A stretch of DNA of 6,193 nt, taken from a bacterium (GTDB taxonomy: Bacteria > SM23-31 > JAUVVT01). The notes under the pieces are model-generated. The model saw only the letters and a list, made by a program, of their open reading frames with translations, did no database searches and was not told where the DNA came from. This document shows, piece after piece, positions 1 to 5,719 of this stretch (its first letter is position 1; the number at the start of each line of letters is the position of its first letter). Both the position numbers and the translations under genes were made by a program. Location of the stretch: positions 1-6,193 of the forward strand of contig JAUVVT010000126.1 in NCBI GenBank assembly GCA_030604505.1. Reading direction: 5' to 3'.

Positions 1-1457
1 AAAATGTAAATGAAACGGAAAATCTTAGTGCTGACTATTTAAAACAGATTGAAGAATTTATGAAGAAACTGGATTTAATTAACTATGAGATATTGAATTC
101 TGAAAAGAGACACAGAGAGATAGAGAATGAAATATCCGTCAGTGAGTTTGATGTAAAGAAAGATAAAGAGCAGCTGGCAAAAATGGAAAAAGAACGCAAG
201 CAACTTGAGATTTTTGATGTTGATAAGGGTGAATTTGAAAAACAGAATGCTGAATTGAAGATGTTAAAAGAGGAACAGACCCGCCTTCAGGTTGAAATAG
301 AAAAATTAAAGATTCAGGACGATCAACTCGAAGAAAGTAGGAAAATCCTTGAAACTGCTGCAAATGAGGAAAACCTGAGATTGGTGAAGTTTCAGGAAGA
401 GTTTAAAAGAGTTGAAATTGATTATAATAGGAATGTTGAACTTGGTACTGAATATAAAAGAAAAATTCAATCGGGAAAGAAATCGATTCTAAAAATAAAC
501 GAAGAGATAAAGGAATGGGAGGAAAAAGGAGAAGAATCTCGGGAGAAGATTAATAAATTAACCGAAACAAAATCAGAATTTGAGGAAAAGGTCAATAATG
601 TCAGAAGTAAGCAGGCAAATCTCAAAAACGAAATATTAGAAGAGGAGAAGATATTAAAAGGGCAAAGATATCAAAAAGAAAAAAGAGCTAATGAAATTTT
701 TGAAGCTGAAGTAGAATTAACAAAGCTTGAGCAGGAAGAGAAAACATTGATGGAAAAAATCGGTACTTCCATCTCGGAGATTTCAGAGGCTGATAGATTA
801 GAAGAAACCGAAATTGAATTAAAGAGAAATATTATCGAAGCATTGCAGGAAAAATTAAATAAGCTTGGTCAGATAAACTTTGCCGCCTTAGAAGAATATC
901 AGGAAGAAAAGGAGAGATATGATAACTTGGTAAACCAGAGAAACGATATTATTAATGCAGAAGAAACTTTAATAGAAACTATTCATAAGATTAATGATAC
1001 TGCCCGTGAGAAATTTATTGAGACATTTGAGAAAATAAGGATGAGCTTCAGAGATGTTTATACAAAGTTTTTTGAAGATGGAGAAGCAGATTTATTGCTA
1101 ACCGAGGATTCCGATCCCCTTGAGGCTAAAATTGGGATTGTTTCAAGACCTTCAGGTAAAAAGCTTAATTCAATATCTCTCCTTTCAGCTGGAGAAAAGG
1201 CTCTGACTGCAATAGCATTATTGATGTCTATATATATGGTTAAACCGAGCCCATTTTGTGTGTTAGATGAAGTTGATGCTCCACTCGATGATTCAAATAT
1301 CGAAAGATTTACAAATGTTTTAAGGCTCTTTTCGAAGCATACTCAATTTATTGTTGTTACTCATAATAAAAAGACTATGGAATCAGCAAATTTTATCTAT
1401 GGGGTTACTATGGAAGAAAGAGGGATTTCTAAAATTGTTTCAACCAAACTTGTATAA
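1..1457 (+). CDS. smc: Chromosome segregation protein SMC, C-terminal part (5' end outside window)
   Basis: SMC dimers with kleisin form the condensin that organises and segregates the nucleoid, using ATP bound between two head domains. The frame is open from base 3 with no stop before the ATG at 60, so that ATG is internal and the gene begins upstream. About 484 codons are visible; bacterial SMCs usually have about 1,150-1,200. Counting from the ATG at 60, residues 1-270 are Lys/Glu-rich coiled coil, the arm returning from the hinge. Then come the LGQINFAALEEY segment typical of SMC necks, the ABC signature LSAGEKALTA (about 375), Walker B VLDEVDAPLDD (D403, E404) and the H-loop VVTHNKK (H435). 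The C-terminus EERGISKIVSTKLV also fits the family. The signature reads LSAGE where LSGGE is usual. The hinge and the N-terminal Walker A are not in the window. Family assignment is very secure; intactness of the missing part is unknown. Confidence 0.96.
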   Translation, partial: NVNETENLSADYLKQIEEFMKKLDLINYEILNSEKRHREIENEISVSEFDVKKDKEQLAKMEKERKQLEIFDVDKGEFEKQNAELKMLKEEQTRLQVEIEKLKIQDDQLEESRKILETAANEENLRLVKFQEEFKRVEIDYNRNVELGTEYKRKIQSGKKSILKINEEIKEWEEKGEESREKINKLTETKSEFEEKVNNVRSKQANLKNEILEEEKILKGQRYQKEKRANEIFEAEVELTKLEQEEKTLMEKIGTSISEISEADRLEETEIELKRNIIEALQEKLNKLGQINFAALEEYQEEKERYDNLVNQRNDIINAEETLIETIHKINDTAREKFIETFEKIRMSFRDVYTKFFEDGEADLLLTEDSDPLEAKIGIVSRPSGKKLNSISLLSAGEKALTAIALLMSIYMVKPSPFCVLDEVDAPLDDSNIERFTNVLRLFSKHTQFIVVTHNKKTMESANFIYGVTMEERGISKIVSTKLV

Positions 1458-1567
1458 TTTACCTGATCGATACTGAAAAAACTACTTTATCTTTTGTTTT
1501 ATACCTGACGTTTAAATTATCTTAAAGATTAGAATTGTAATGAAATAAAAATGGAGGAAATATTAAA
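1458..1567 (+). other. smc-trxA spacer
   Basis: This 110-nt AT-rich spacer has no convincing terminator: the only inverted repeat I find is AAAAC/GTTTT around a 13-nt loop. A weak promoter could be read as CTGACG (1505-1510) and TAGAAT (1530-1535), but the 19-nt gap is longer than ideal. Whether thioredoxin is read through from smc or has its own promoter cannot be decided from the sequence. Confidence 0.3.
1553..1557 (+). promoter_or_regulatory. Shine-Dalgarno site of thioredoxin gene
   Basis: GGAGG lies 10 nt before the ATG at 1568 and fixes that start. The surrounding leader AAAAATGGAGG plus TATTAAA is shared almost exactly with the response-regulator gene at 5229-5246. Confidence 0.8.
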
Positions 1568-1879
1568 ATGGCATTAGAATTTACGGATGAAAATTTCCAG
1601 TCTGAAGTATTGGAATCGGATATACCTGTACTTGTGGATTTCTGGGCAGAATGGTGTGCCCCCTGTATAATGCTTGCACCTATTATTGAGGAAATAGGTA
1701 ATGAGTATAACGATAAGATTAAGGTAGGCAGATTGGATGTTGACAGTAATCAAAGTACTGCTGTTAAATATGGAATAAGAAGTATTCCGAGTCTTCTTTT
1801 CTTTAAAAACGGAGAAGTAGTAGAGCAAATAGTAGGAATGCAGCCCAAAGAAAATATTGTTAAAAAATTGAATTTATAA
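1568..1879 (+). CDS. trxA: Thioredoxin
   Basis: This is a small cytosolic dithiol-disulfide oxidoreductase that reduces protein disulfides and is itself normally recycled by thioredoxin reductase. At 103 residues it has the usual length of a free-standing thioredoxin, with no signal peptide or membrane segment. The hallmarks are in order: the buried Asp in VDFWAEW (D24), the redox centre W29-C30-A31-P32-C33, the cis-proline in RSIPSLLFF (P74) and the conserved Gly in QIVG (G90). The active site is WCAPC instead of the more common WCGPC, and residue 34 is Ile where E. coli thioredoxin has Lys. Both are tolerated in the family and may shift redox potential slightly. The start is fixed by a GGAGG 10 nt upstream. 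It lies 110 nt after smc on the same strand; no partner reductase is in the window. Confidence 0.96.
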   Translation: MALEFTDENFQSEVLESDIPVLVDFWAEWCAPCIMLAPIIEEIGNEYNDKIKVGRLDVDSNQSTAVKYGIRSIPSLLFFKNGEVVEQIVGMQPKENIVKKLNL

Positions 1880-1898
1880 AATAGATAAAAACACCTTT

Positions 1899-1917
1899 AT
1901 AATATTACAAATATTAT
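1899..1917 (+). terminator. Weak hairpin after thioredoxin gene
   Basis: ATAATATT and AATATTAT form a perfect 8-bp stem with an ACA loop, 19 nt after the trxA stop. The stem is all A/T and no T-run follows, so it could be an mRNA-end structure or chance in AT-rich DNA. Confidence 0.2.
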
Positions 1918-1950
1918 TGAGTAATCTTTCATTTGATTATAAAAAGCTCT

Positions 1951-2037
1951 TTATTTTAAATCTTTACTTCTTGGAATGCTGTTGAATTCGCGGGCAGGTT
2001 TTATATAGTATGTTTTTTTGGTTTTGTTATAAGTTTT
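1951..2037 (-). pseudogene. Possible tail of IS3 OrfB transposase
   Basis: One minus-strand frame directly after the OrfA fragment reads about 28 codons to a TAA at 1951-1953. It includes TYNKTKKTYYIKPAREF, which loosely resembles the C-terminal pattern of IS3 OrfB integrases (YN..RPH..LGY.TPAEF) with about three residues missing. Its stop lies 17 bp from the proposed IS end, as expected for OrfB. There is no start codon, no catalytic DDE core and no ribosome site, so it is a remnant at best. The similarity is short and could be accidental. Confidence 0.3.
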
Positions 2038-2041
2038 TTAA

Positions 2042-2248
2042 TTATATAATCAAGATGCCTGACTGATTAAGGCGGGTTTTATTCGATAAAGACTCTTTGG
2101 CACCTTCTAAAAACAAAGAACGCCATTTATAAAATTGGCTTTGACTAATACTGTGATTCCGGCAAAGTTCAGCTACAGACATTTCTCCTTTTATACCTTG
2201 TAAAATGATAGACATCTTATATTCTGCTGAAAATTTACATCCGGTCAT
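2042..2248 (-). pseudogene. IS3-family transposase OrfA, N-terminal fragment
   Basis: OrfA supplies the DNA-binding helix-turn-helix of the IS3 transposase and is normally joined to OrfB by programmed frameshifting. The frame opens MTGCKFSAEYKMSIILQGIKG, followed by the HTH region (MSVAELCRNHSISQSQFYKWR, about residues 23-43) and FLEGAKESL. This is the classic HTH_Tnp_1/transposase_8 pattern. The normal OrfA continues for roughly 30-50 more residues through a leucine-zipper helix. Here it ends after 68 residues, and the last nine (NQSGILII region) do not look like the family. The fragment is therefore truncated, probably by an internal deletion. A weak AGG lies 11 nt before the ATG. It could still make a DNA-binding peptide, but most likely it is dead. 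Confidence 0.75.
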
Positions 2249-2373
2249 TTTTTATAACCTTTTTGTCTTAATCAATTATAATCGGGCAATATATCTTTCG
2301 AAAACAAATATTTGTACATCTCTTAAAAGTGATAATATAAATATTAAATAGTAAGTTTACAAATTCCTGCATC
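2249..2373. other. Spacer between IS remnant and small cysteine protein gene
   Basis: This AT-rich stretch includes the proposed IS end (to 2274) and a perfect 12-bp palindrome ACAAATATTTGT (2304-2315), 56 bp upstream of the OrfA start. GTAAG (2351-2355) and CTTAC (2373-2377) form a weak 5-bp inverted repeat spanning the stop of the next minus-strand gene. I see no gene here. Confidence 0.35.
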
Positions 2374-2574
2374 TTACAAAATTTCGATGGTAGATTTGTC
2401 AGGAACAAAAAAGCCGAAAATATTACTGAATGTCTTCTTTTCCCAATTTGGGCATTCGTCTATTGAGTCAAGTATATATTTTGGGCTTAAATATCTTTTA
2501 CAATGTGGATTATAGTTTCCATCACGGAAAAAGTGTTTGCAGGTCTTGCAATTTTTTATGTTAATTCTAAACAT
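2374..2574 (-). CDS. Small four-cysteine protein, function unknown
   Basis: This 66-residue protein starts MFRINIKNCKTCKHFF and is not a member of a family I can name. Four cysteines (C9, C12, C25, C41) lie in the order CxxC, then HC, then CPNWE. The pattern suggests a small zinc or other metal site, and the C-terminal third (NIFGFFVPDKS) is hydrophobic but too short for a clear membrane span. An ATG two codons upstream (2580) would give 68 residues. I prefer 2574 because AGGA lies 5 nt before it on the minus strand, while AGG directly abuts the other ATG. It points the same way as the IS remnant and away from the kinase, which starts 511 bp away. The codons look natural and the cysteine spacing argues for a real gene, but there is no functional evidence. 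Confidence 0.6.
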   Translation of the reverse strand: MFRINIKNCKTCKHFFRDGNYNPHCKRYLSPKYILDSIDECPNWEKKTFSNIFGFFVPDKSTIEIL

Positions 2575-3085
2575 GGCCATCCTATGATAAATATTTCTCT
2601 TTATTATATATATCGGAATCTTATTTTATAAGTATTAATTTTAGCCTGTTTAAACATATTAAACTTCTTCTATCTTATTATATTGCAAATACAATGCCAA
2701 ATGAAACATATGTTATTATTTAAATATTGTTAAAACTCAATTTTTAATATACTTAAGTAAATTCTATATATGTATTTCTAATTAAAATTTTTTAGTTAAT
2801 AAGGAAAAATTTTCAAGAATCTTTCGATAGCTGAAGATTGTGATACTAAAAAAATAGCAAAATTCAGTATTTTACGCAAGCGATGAGATTTCTTGTAGTT
2901 TTATATAAACAAATGACAGTCTGCCCATACAAATGGATTATTTATTTTATTTATCGGGATTTTTTGGTAGCTATAATAAATAGTCAAAAAAAGATTTATT
3001 TTTATGAAACTTTTTTTTAAAAAAAATGTAAAACTAAGTAAGAACTGTAATTTCCTTGTTTTTTAATGTTTTAGAATGAGTAAAA
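2575..3085. other. Long AT-rich divergent spacer before the kinase gene
   Basis: About 510 bp separate the minus-strand small gene from the plus-strand kinase, and I find no convincing gene or known RNA. It holds a hairpin AATCTT/AAGATT with a 10-nt loop (2818-2839), an 11-bp A/T-rich stem (2936-2985) and a TATAAT (2972-2977) without a good -35 partner. It also holds a T8A8 tract (3011-3026). On the minus strand TATAAT sequences occur at 2677-2682 and 2603-2608 upstream of the small gene, also without clear -35 boxes. The space is large enough for divergent promoters and a regulator site. Confidence 0.45.
2936..2985 (+). promoter_or_regulatory. Long A/T-rich inverted repeat upstream of kinase
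   Basis: GATTATTTATT (2936-2946) can pair with AATAAATAGTC (2975-2985) over 11 bp, with one T-G wobble and a 28-nt loop. A TATAAT (2972-2977) overlaps the right arm. No T-run follows on either strand, so it does not look like a terminator. An operator or leader structure for the kinase operon is possible. Confidence 0.25.
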
Positions 3086-5227
3086 ATGTTAGAAGTATTT
3101 GAAAAAATTAGTAATATCATTTCGGAGTTTGAGATTGGAGTACTTCTTGTTGGTAAAGACCAAAGAATTTGGTGGGCAAACGATTATGTTTTAAAAAAGT
3201 ATGAATCTAAAGGAAATTTAATTGGTAAGAATTATGATGTTGTAATGGAATGCGATGATAATTGTAAAGACGTTTTAAATTCTTCTTTTTCTTCAAATGA
3301 AATTAAAAGGATTATATTACCTTTTAAATCAAATGAAGACCAGATTGAATACTGCCGAATTATATTTATTCCTATTAAAGAGGGAAATAGGAGTATAGAA
3401 CAGGTTCTTTTATTAATAATAAATCTCTCCAAAAGTGAAAAGACCGCTTATGAGATTTTTGAACTAAACAAATTTCTTTCAAATGTTGTTCTTAATTCCG
3501 CAGACGCAATAATAAGTTTAGACTGTCAGGGGAGGATAAAAAGCTGGAACAAAGGAGCAGAAACAATCTTTGAGTATAAGTCAAACGAAGTAATTGGGAG
3601 AAAGCTTGATTTCTTGTTTCCCAGAAGTCTTATTGAAGAAGGAGAACCGGAGTGGATTGAAAAGGTTGTTTTGGAGAATAACGCTATTGTAAATTATGAA
3701 ACAGAAAGGATTACAAAGTCCGAAAGGGCAATTATTGCCAGCGTTACAAGAACACTTTTAAAAAATGAAGAAAATGAAATAGTTGGATTTTCAGAAATAA
3801 TAAAAGATATTACCGATGGGAAAAAAATAGAGGAAGAATTAAAAAACACAGTAGAAGAACTATCAAAGCTTAATCAAATAGCAGAATTTATTCACAGTAC
3901 ACATAATATCGATGAATTATTGAATTTGATGCTCACCGGTGTTACTGCCGGAGAAGGTTTCAGATTTAATAGGGCATTTCTTTTTTTGTATAATGAGGAT
4001 AAAAAAGTTCTTGAAGGTACGAATGCAATTGGTCCTTCAAATCCCGAAGAAGCAGGAAAGATATGGTCTTCACTTGGAAAATCCAAATCCCTCAAAGATA
4101 TTTTAAGTCTTTATAAAGACAATGTAGATAAGACCGATATAGAAATAAAAAAGATAGTACAAAATATAAAAATAGACATATCAAATAATAATAATATTCT
4201 TTGTAAGGCTTTCAATACAGGACAGCATTTCATCGTAGAAAAAGATAAAGCTTTTGATAATGAAACTTTGAATCTATTAAAAGAATTAAATACCGATCAC
4301 TTTATAGTAATTCCTTTAATTGGCAGAAAAAATTCAATTGGGGTTCTTGTTGTTGATAATGCTATTTCAAAAGCGAGAATACATGAAGAAGAGATTGGAC
4401 TGATGCGTCTGTTTGCCCGTCAGTCAAGTCTTGCAATTGAGAATGCAAAACTTTATAATAGTATTGAGGAAAAGCTAAATTTACTTAGCAAGGCATATTT
4501 AGACCTTGAAAACAGCCAGAAAAAATTAATAGAAGCAGAAAGACTTGCGGGAGTCGGTGCGGTTACCGCCAAAATCGCACATGAAATAAGAAATCCTTTA
4601 GCATCGATCGGTGGATTTGTAAGGATTGTTAAGGAAAATCTAAAAGATGATGATATTAATTTAGATAGTATCAATATCGTTGTTGAAGAGGTTTCCAGAT
4701 TAGAAAAAATTCTTGCTGATATTGTAAGCTTTATAAAACCAAAAACTATTTCCGAAAAAAAGATAGGTAATCTCAATGATACAATTGAAAAAAATCTCAA
4801 AATAATGAGTGAAGAATTTAGTGAGAATAAAATAATACTTGAAAAATACCTTTTTAATGACCTGCCGGAGTTATATTATGATGACTGGGAAATCTCTCAG
4901 GTGCTGTTGAATTTATTCAGAAATGCAATTCAGGCGATGTCTTCAAGCGGGAAACTTACTATAAGAAGATATTTATCTGATGATATGGTTAAAGTAGAAG
5001 TAGAAGACAGTGGGAAAGGGATTCCTGAAAATATTATAAAAGAAGTCTTTAACCCGTTTTTTACTACAAAATCTAAAGGAATGGGACTTGGTCTTCCTAT
5101 CTGTAAACAAATCTTGTCAAATCATAAATTTGATATTGATATTAGAAGTGAATTAAACAAGGGGACTATCTTTACACTTAATTTCCCGCTTATTAATAAT
5201 ACTAAACAACAAAATTTAGATTTTTAA
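3086..5227 (+). CDS. Cytoplasmic PAS-PAS-GAF sensor histidine kinase
   Basis: This 713-residue protein autophosphorylates a histidine in response to a signal and passes the phosphate to a receiver. Domains in order: a PAS-like N-terminus (about 9-112, WWAND near 30); a second PAS (about 130-245, SADAIISLDCQGRIKSWNKG, with the PAC-type end GFSEIIKDIT); a short coiled-coil linker; and a long GAF domain (about 265-455, starting near TAGEGFRFNRAFLF). The HisKA H-box is AHEIRNPLASIGGF (H499), of the NtrB-like type. The ATPase has N-box NLFRNAIQAM (N609, N613), G1 DSGKGIP (641-647), F-box NPFFTTKS and G2 GMGLG (665-669). All catalytic motifs are intact. I see no signal peptide or membrane helix, so it should sense a cytosolic cue. 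Ligands are unknown; C56, C60 and C90 cluster in the first sensor domain. An in-frame TGA at 3077-3079 excludes an earlier start. The ribosome site is weak (GAG at 3078-3080). The receiver gene follows after 19 nt. Confidence 0.94.
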   Translation: MLEVFEKISNIISEFEIGVLLVGKDQRIWWANDYVLKKYESKGNLIGKNYDVVMECDDNCKDVLNSSFSSNEIKRIILPFKSNEDQIEYCRIIFIPIKEGNRSIEQVLLLIINLSKSEKTAYEIFELNKFLSNVVLNSADAIISLDCQGRIKSWNKGAETIFEYKSNEVIGRKLDFLFPRSLIEEGEPEWIEKVVLENNAIVNYETERITKSERAIIASVTRTLLKNEENEIVGFSEIIKDITDGKKIEEELKNTVEELSKLNQIAEFIHSTHNIDELLNLMLTGVTAGEGFRFNRAFLFLYNEDKKVLEGTNAIGPSNPEEAGKIWSSLGKSKSLKDILSLYKDNVDKTDIEIKKIVQNIKIDISNNNNILCKAFNTGQHFIVEKDKAFDNETLNLLKELNTDHFIVIPLIGRKNSIGVLVVDNAISKARIHEEEIGLMRLFARQSSLAIENAKLYNSIEEKLNLLSKAYLDLENSQKKLIEAERLAGVGAVTAKIAHEIRNPLASIGGFVRIVKENLKDDDINLDSINIVVEEVSRLEKILADIVSFIKPKTISEKKIGNLNDTIEKNLKIMSEEFSENKIILEKYLFNDLPELYYDDWEISQVLLNLFRNAIQAMSSSGKLTIRRYLSDDMVKVEVEDSGKGIPENIIKEVFNPFFTTKSKGMGLGLPICKQILSNHKFDIDIRSELNKGTIFTLNFPLINNTKQQNLDF

Positions 5228-5234
5228 GAAAAAT

Positions 5235-5239
5235 GGAGG
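5235..5239 (+). promoter_or_regulatory. Shine-Dalgarno site deciding the TTG start
   Basis: GGAGG is placed 7 nt before the TTG at 5247 and within the 19-nt kinase-receiver gap. It supports the unusual TTG start, which also gives the typical receiver N-terminus MAKLLIVEDE. Confidence 0.8.
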
Positions 5240-5246
5240 TATTAAA

Positions 5247-5600
5247 TTGGCAAAGTTATTAATTGTTGAAGATGAAAAAAATCTTAGAACTCTTTATGAG
5301 AAAGAGTTTAAAAATGACGGATATGAAGTTTTTTTAGCTGCTGAGGGTAATGAAGCATTAGACATAGTTGAAAAAGAATCTCCAGACTTGGTTATTATGG
5401 ATATTAGAATGCCTGAAATGGATGGAATTGAGGCTATAAAAGAAATATTAAACAAAAATAAAAATATCTCAATAATAATAAATTCTGCCTATTCAAGCTA
5501 TATGGATAATTTTGTAAGCTGGGCAGCAAAAGCGTACGTTATTAAATCTTCAGATCTTACTGAATTAAAATCTAAAGTGAAAGAATTTATTAATGCCTAA
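5247..5600 (+). CDS. Single-domain response regulator (receiver only)
   Basis: This 117-residue protein is a complete CheY-type receiver that takes phosphate from a histidine kinase, almost certainly the one encoded 19 nt upstream. Visible marks are the acidic pair E8-D9 in LLIVEDEKN, the phosphoacceptor D52 in VIMDIRMPEMDG, the switch Ser S80 in INSAYS, and the conserved Lys K100 in YVIKSSD. The last has SSD after Lys where many receivers have Pro. The protein ends right after helix 5, so there is no DNA-binding or enzymatic output. It must work through a partner protein or a phosphorelay. Translation starts at TTG, backed by GGAGG 7 nt upstream; the ATG at 5233 is in another frame. The same strand, tight spacing and a terminator-like hairpin afterwards indicate a two-gene operon. 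Confidence 0.94.
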   Translation: MAKLLIVEDEKNLRTLYEKEFKNDGYEVFLAAEGNEALDIVEKESPDLVIMDIRMPEMDGIEAIKEILNKNKNISIIINSAYSSYMDNFVSWAAKAYVIKSSDLTELKSKVKEFINA

Positions 5601-5623
5601 AGTTTTTATATAATTTAAAACTT
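5600..5623 (+). repeat. Inverted repeat at the receiver gene's stop
   Basis: AAGTTTT and AAAACTT form a perfect 7-bp stem around a 10-nt A/T loop, beginning at the last base of the stop codon. No T-run follows, so termination here is doubtful; it may protect the mRNA end or be chance. Confidence 0.25.
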
Positions 5624-5671
5624 AATGTGCCTTCGTTATTCCTGCATTCTTGAATACATTACCGATGTTTG

Positions 5672-5698
5672 AAAATAAAATTACCTGTTTTATTTTTT
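5672..5698 (+). terminator. Likely terminator of the kinase-receiver operon
   Basis: AAAATAAAA (5672-5680) and TTTTATTTT (5688-5696) form a perfect 9-bp stem with a 7-nt loop, with two further Ts running on from the T-rich arm. It is 72 nt after the receiver stop. The stem lacks G/C pairs, which weakens it as an intrinsic terminator, but position and shape fit and it is nearly symmetric for both strands. Confidence 0.4.
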
Positions 5699-5710
5699 GA
5701 GTACCTTAAA

Positions 5711-5719
5711 TTATCCACA
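5711..5719 (+). promoter_or_regulatory. DnaA-box sequence
   Basis: TTATCCACA is the exact strong DnaA-box consensus of well-studied bacteria. It stands alone; the nearest partial match is TTATACAAT (5754-5762, 7 of 9). A single exact match can occur by chance in a window this size, so function is not established. Confidence 0.3.

Larger units (their letters stand above)
1880..2041. other. Gene-poor stretch after thioredoxin, partly IS-derived
   Basis: This 162-bp stretch has no complete gene. It holds an A/T inverted repeat just after trxA (1899-1917) and a second weak stem (ATAAA/TTTAT, 1939-1954) followed by TTT. From 1934 it also holds what look like the end and OrfB tail of the decayed insertion sequence. 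A more GC-rich island around 1971-1999 stands out from the AT-rich surroundings, as expected of imported or formerly coding DNA. Confidence 0.4.
1934..2274 (-). mobile_element. Decayed, internally deleted IS3-family insertion sequence (proposed limits)
   Basis: The minus strand carries an IS3-type OrfA start and, further on, a possible OrfB tail, far closer together than in a complete IS3 element (about 1.2-1.5 kb). Read on the minus strand, the proposed element begins TGATTAAGACAAAAAG at 2274 and ends CTTTTTATAATCA at 1934. The two ends are imperfect inverted repeats: TGATTA...AAAAAG against CTTTTT...TAATCA, with a 3-nt gap. They have the TG...CA termini usual in IS3 elements. ATT flanks both sides (1931-1933 and 2275-2277) and could be a 3-bp target duplication. 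The element cannot encode a working transposase. The OrfA homology is the firm part. The ends are inferred, because short AT-rich repeats arise by chance. Confidence 0.45.

Noticed and set aside
60..62. ATG at 60 as the start of a short coiled-coil ATPase gene
   Set aside because: The frame is open to the window edge, and the protein would lack Walker A and the hinge. The gene clearly begins upstream.
1551..1577. Tiny ORFs starting at the ATG inside ATGGAGG and overlapping the trxA start, and likewise at 5233 before the receiver
   Set aside because: The ATG is simply part of the Shine-Dalgarno context. The peptides (8-9 residues) differ in sequence and have no ribosome site of their own.
2064..2274. 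Perfect 8-bp inverted repeat TGATTAAG (2064-2071) / CTTAATCA (2267-2274) as the IS boundaries
   Set aside because: The left copy lies inside the OrfA frame and no matching flanking duplication is present (GAC against ATT). An 8-bp match within about 200 bp of AT-rich DNA is likely by chance. The 1934 end explains more.
2504..2512. TGTGGATTA, a one-mismatch DnaA box on the minus strand
   Set aside because: It lies within the small cysteine protein's codons, has a mismatch and no companion boxes.
2871..2890. ACGCAAGCGATGAG as a possible c-di-GMP riboswitch core
   Set aside because: Only a few bases recall the motif. The paired helices and the tetraloop-receptor pattern are missing, and it is about 200 nt from the start codon.
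1880..3085. CRISPR array, tRNA, or a toxin-antitoxin or defence system in the accessory patch
   Set aside because: There are no regularly spaced repeats, no tRNA-like arms, and no pair of overlapping small genes. Only the IS fragment and the cysteine protein are supported.
4453..4800. Minus-strand open frame of 115 codons inside the kinase gene, and shorter ones at 139-363, 1574-1828, 3232-3432 and 3892-4095
   Set aside because: They lie opposite well-supported coding regions, have no recognisable motifs and no convincing ribosome sites. They are by-products of the real frames.
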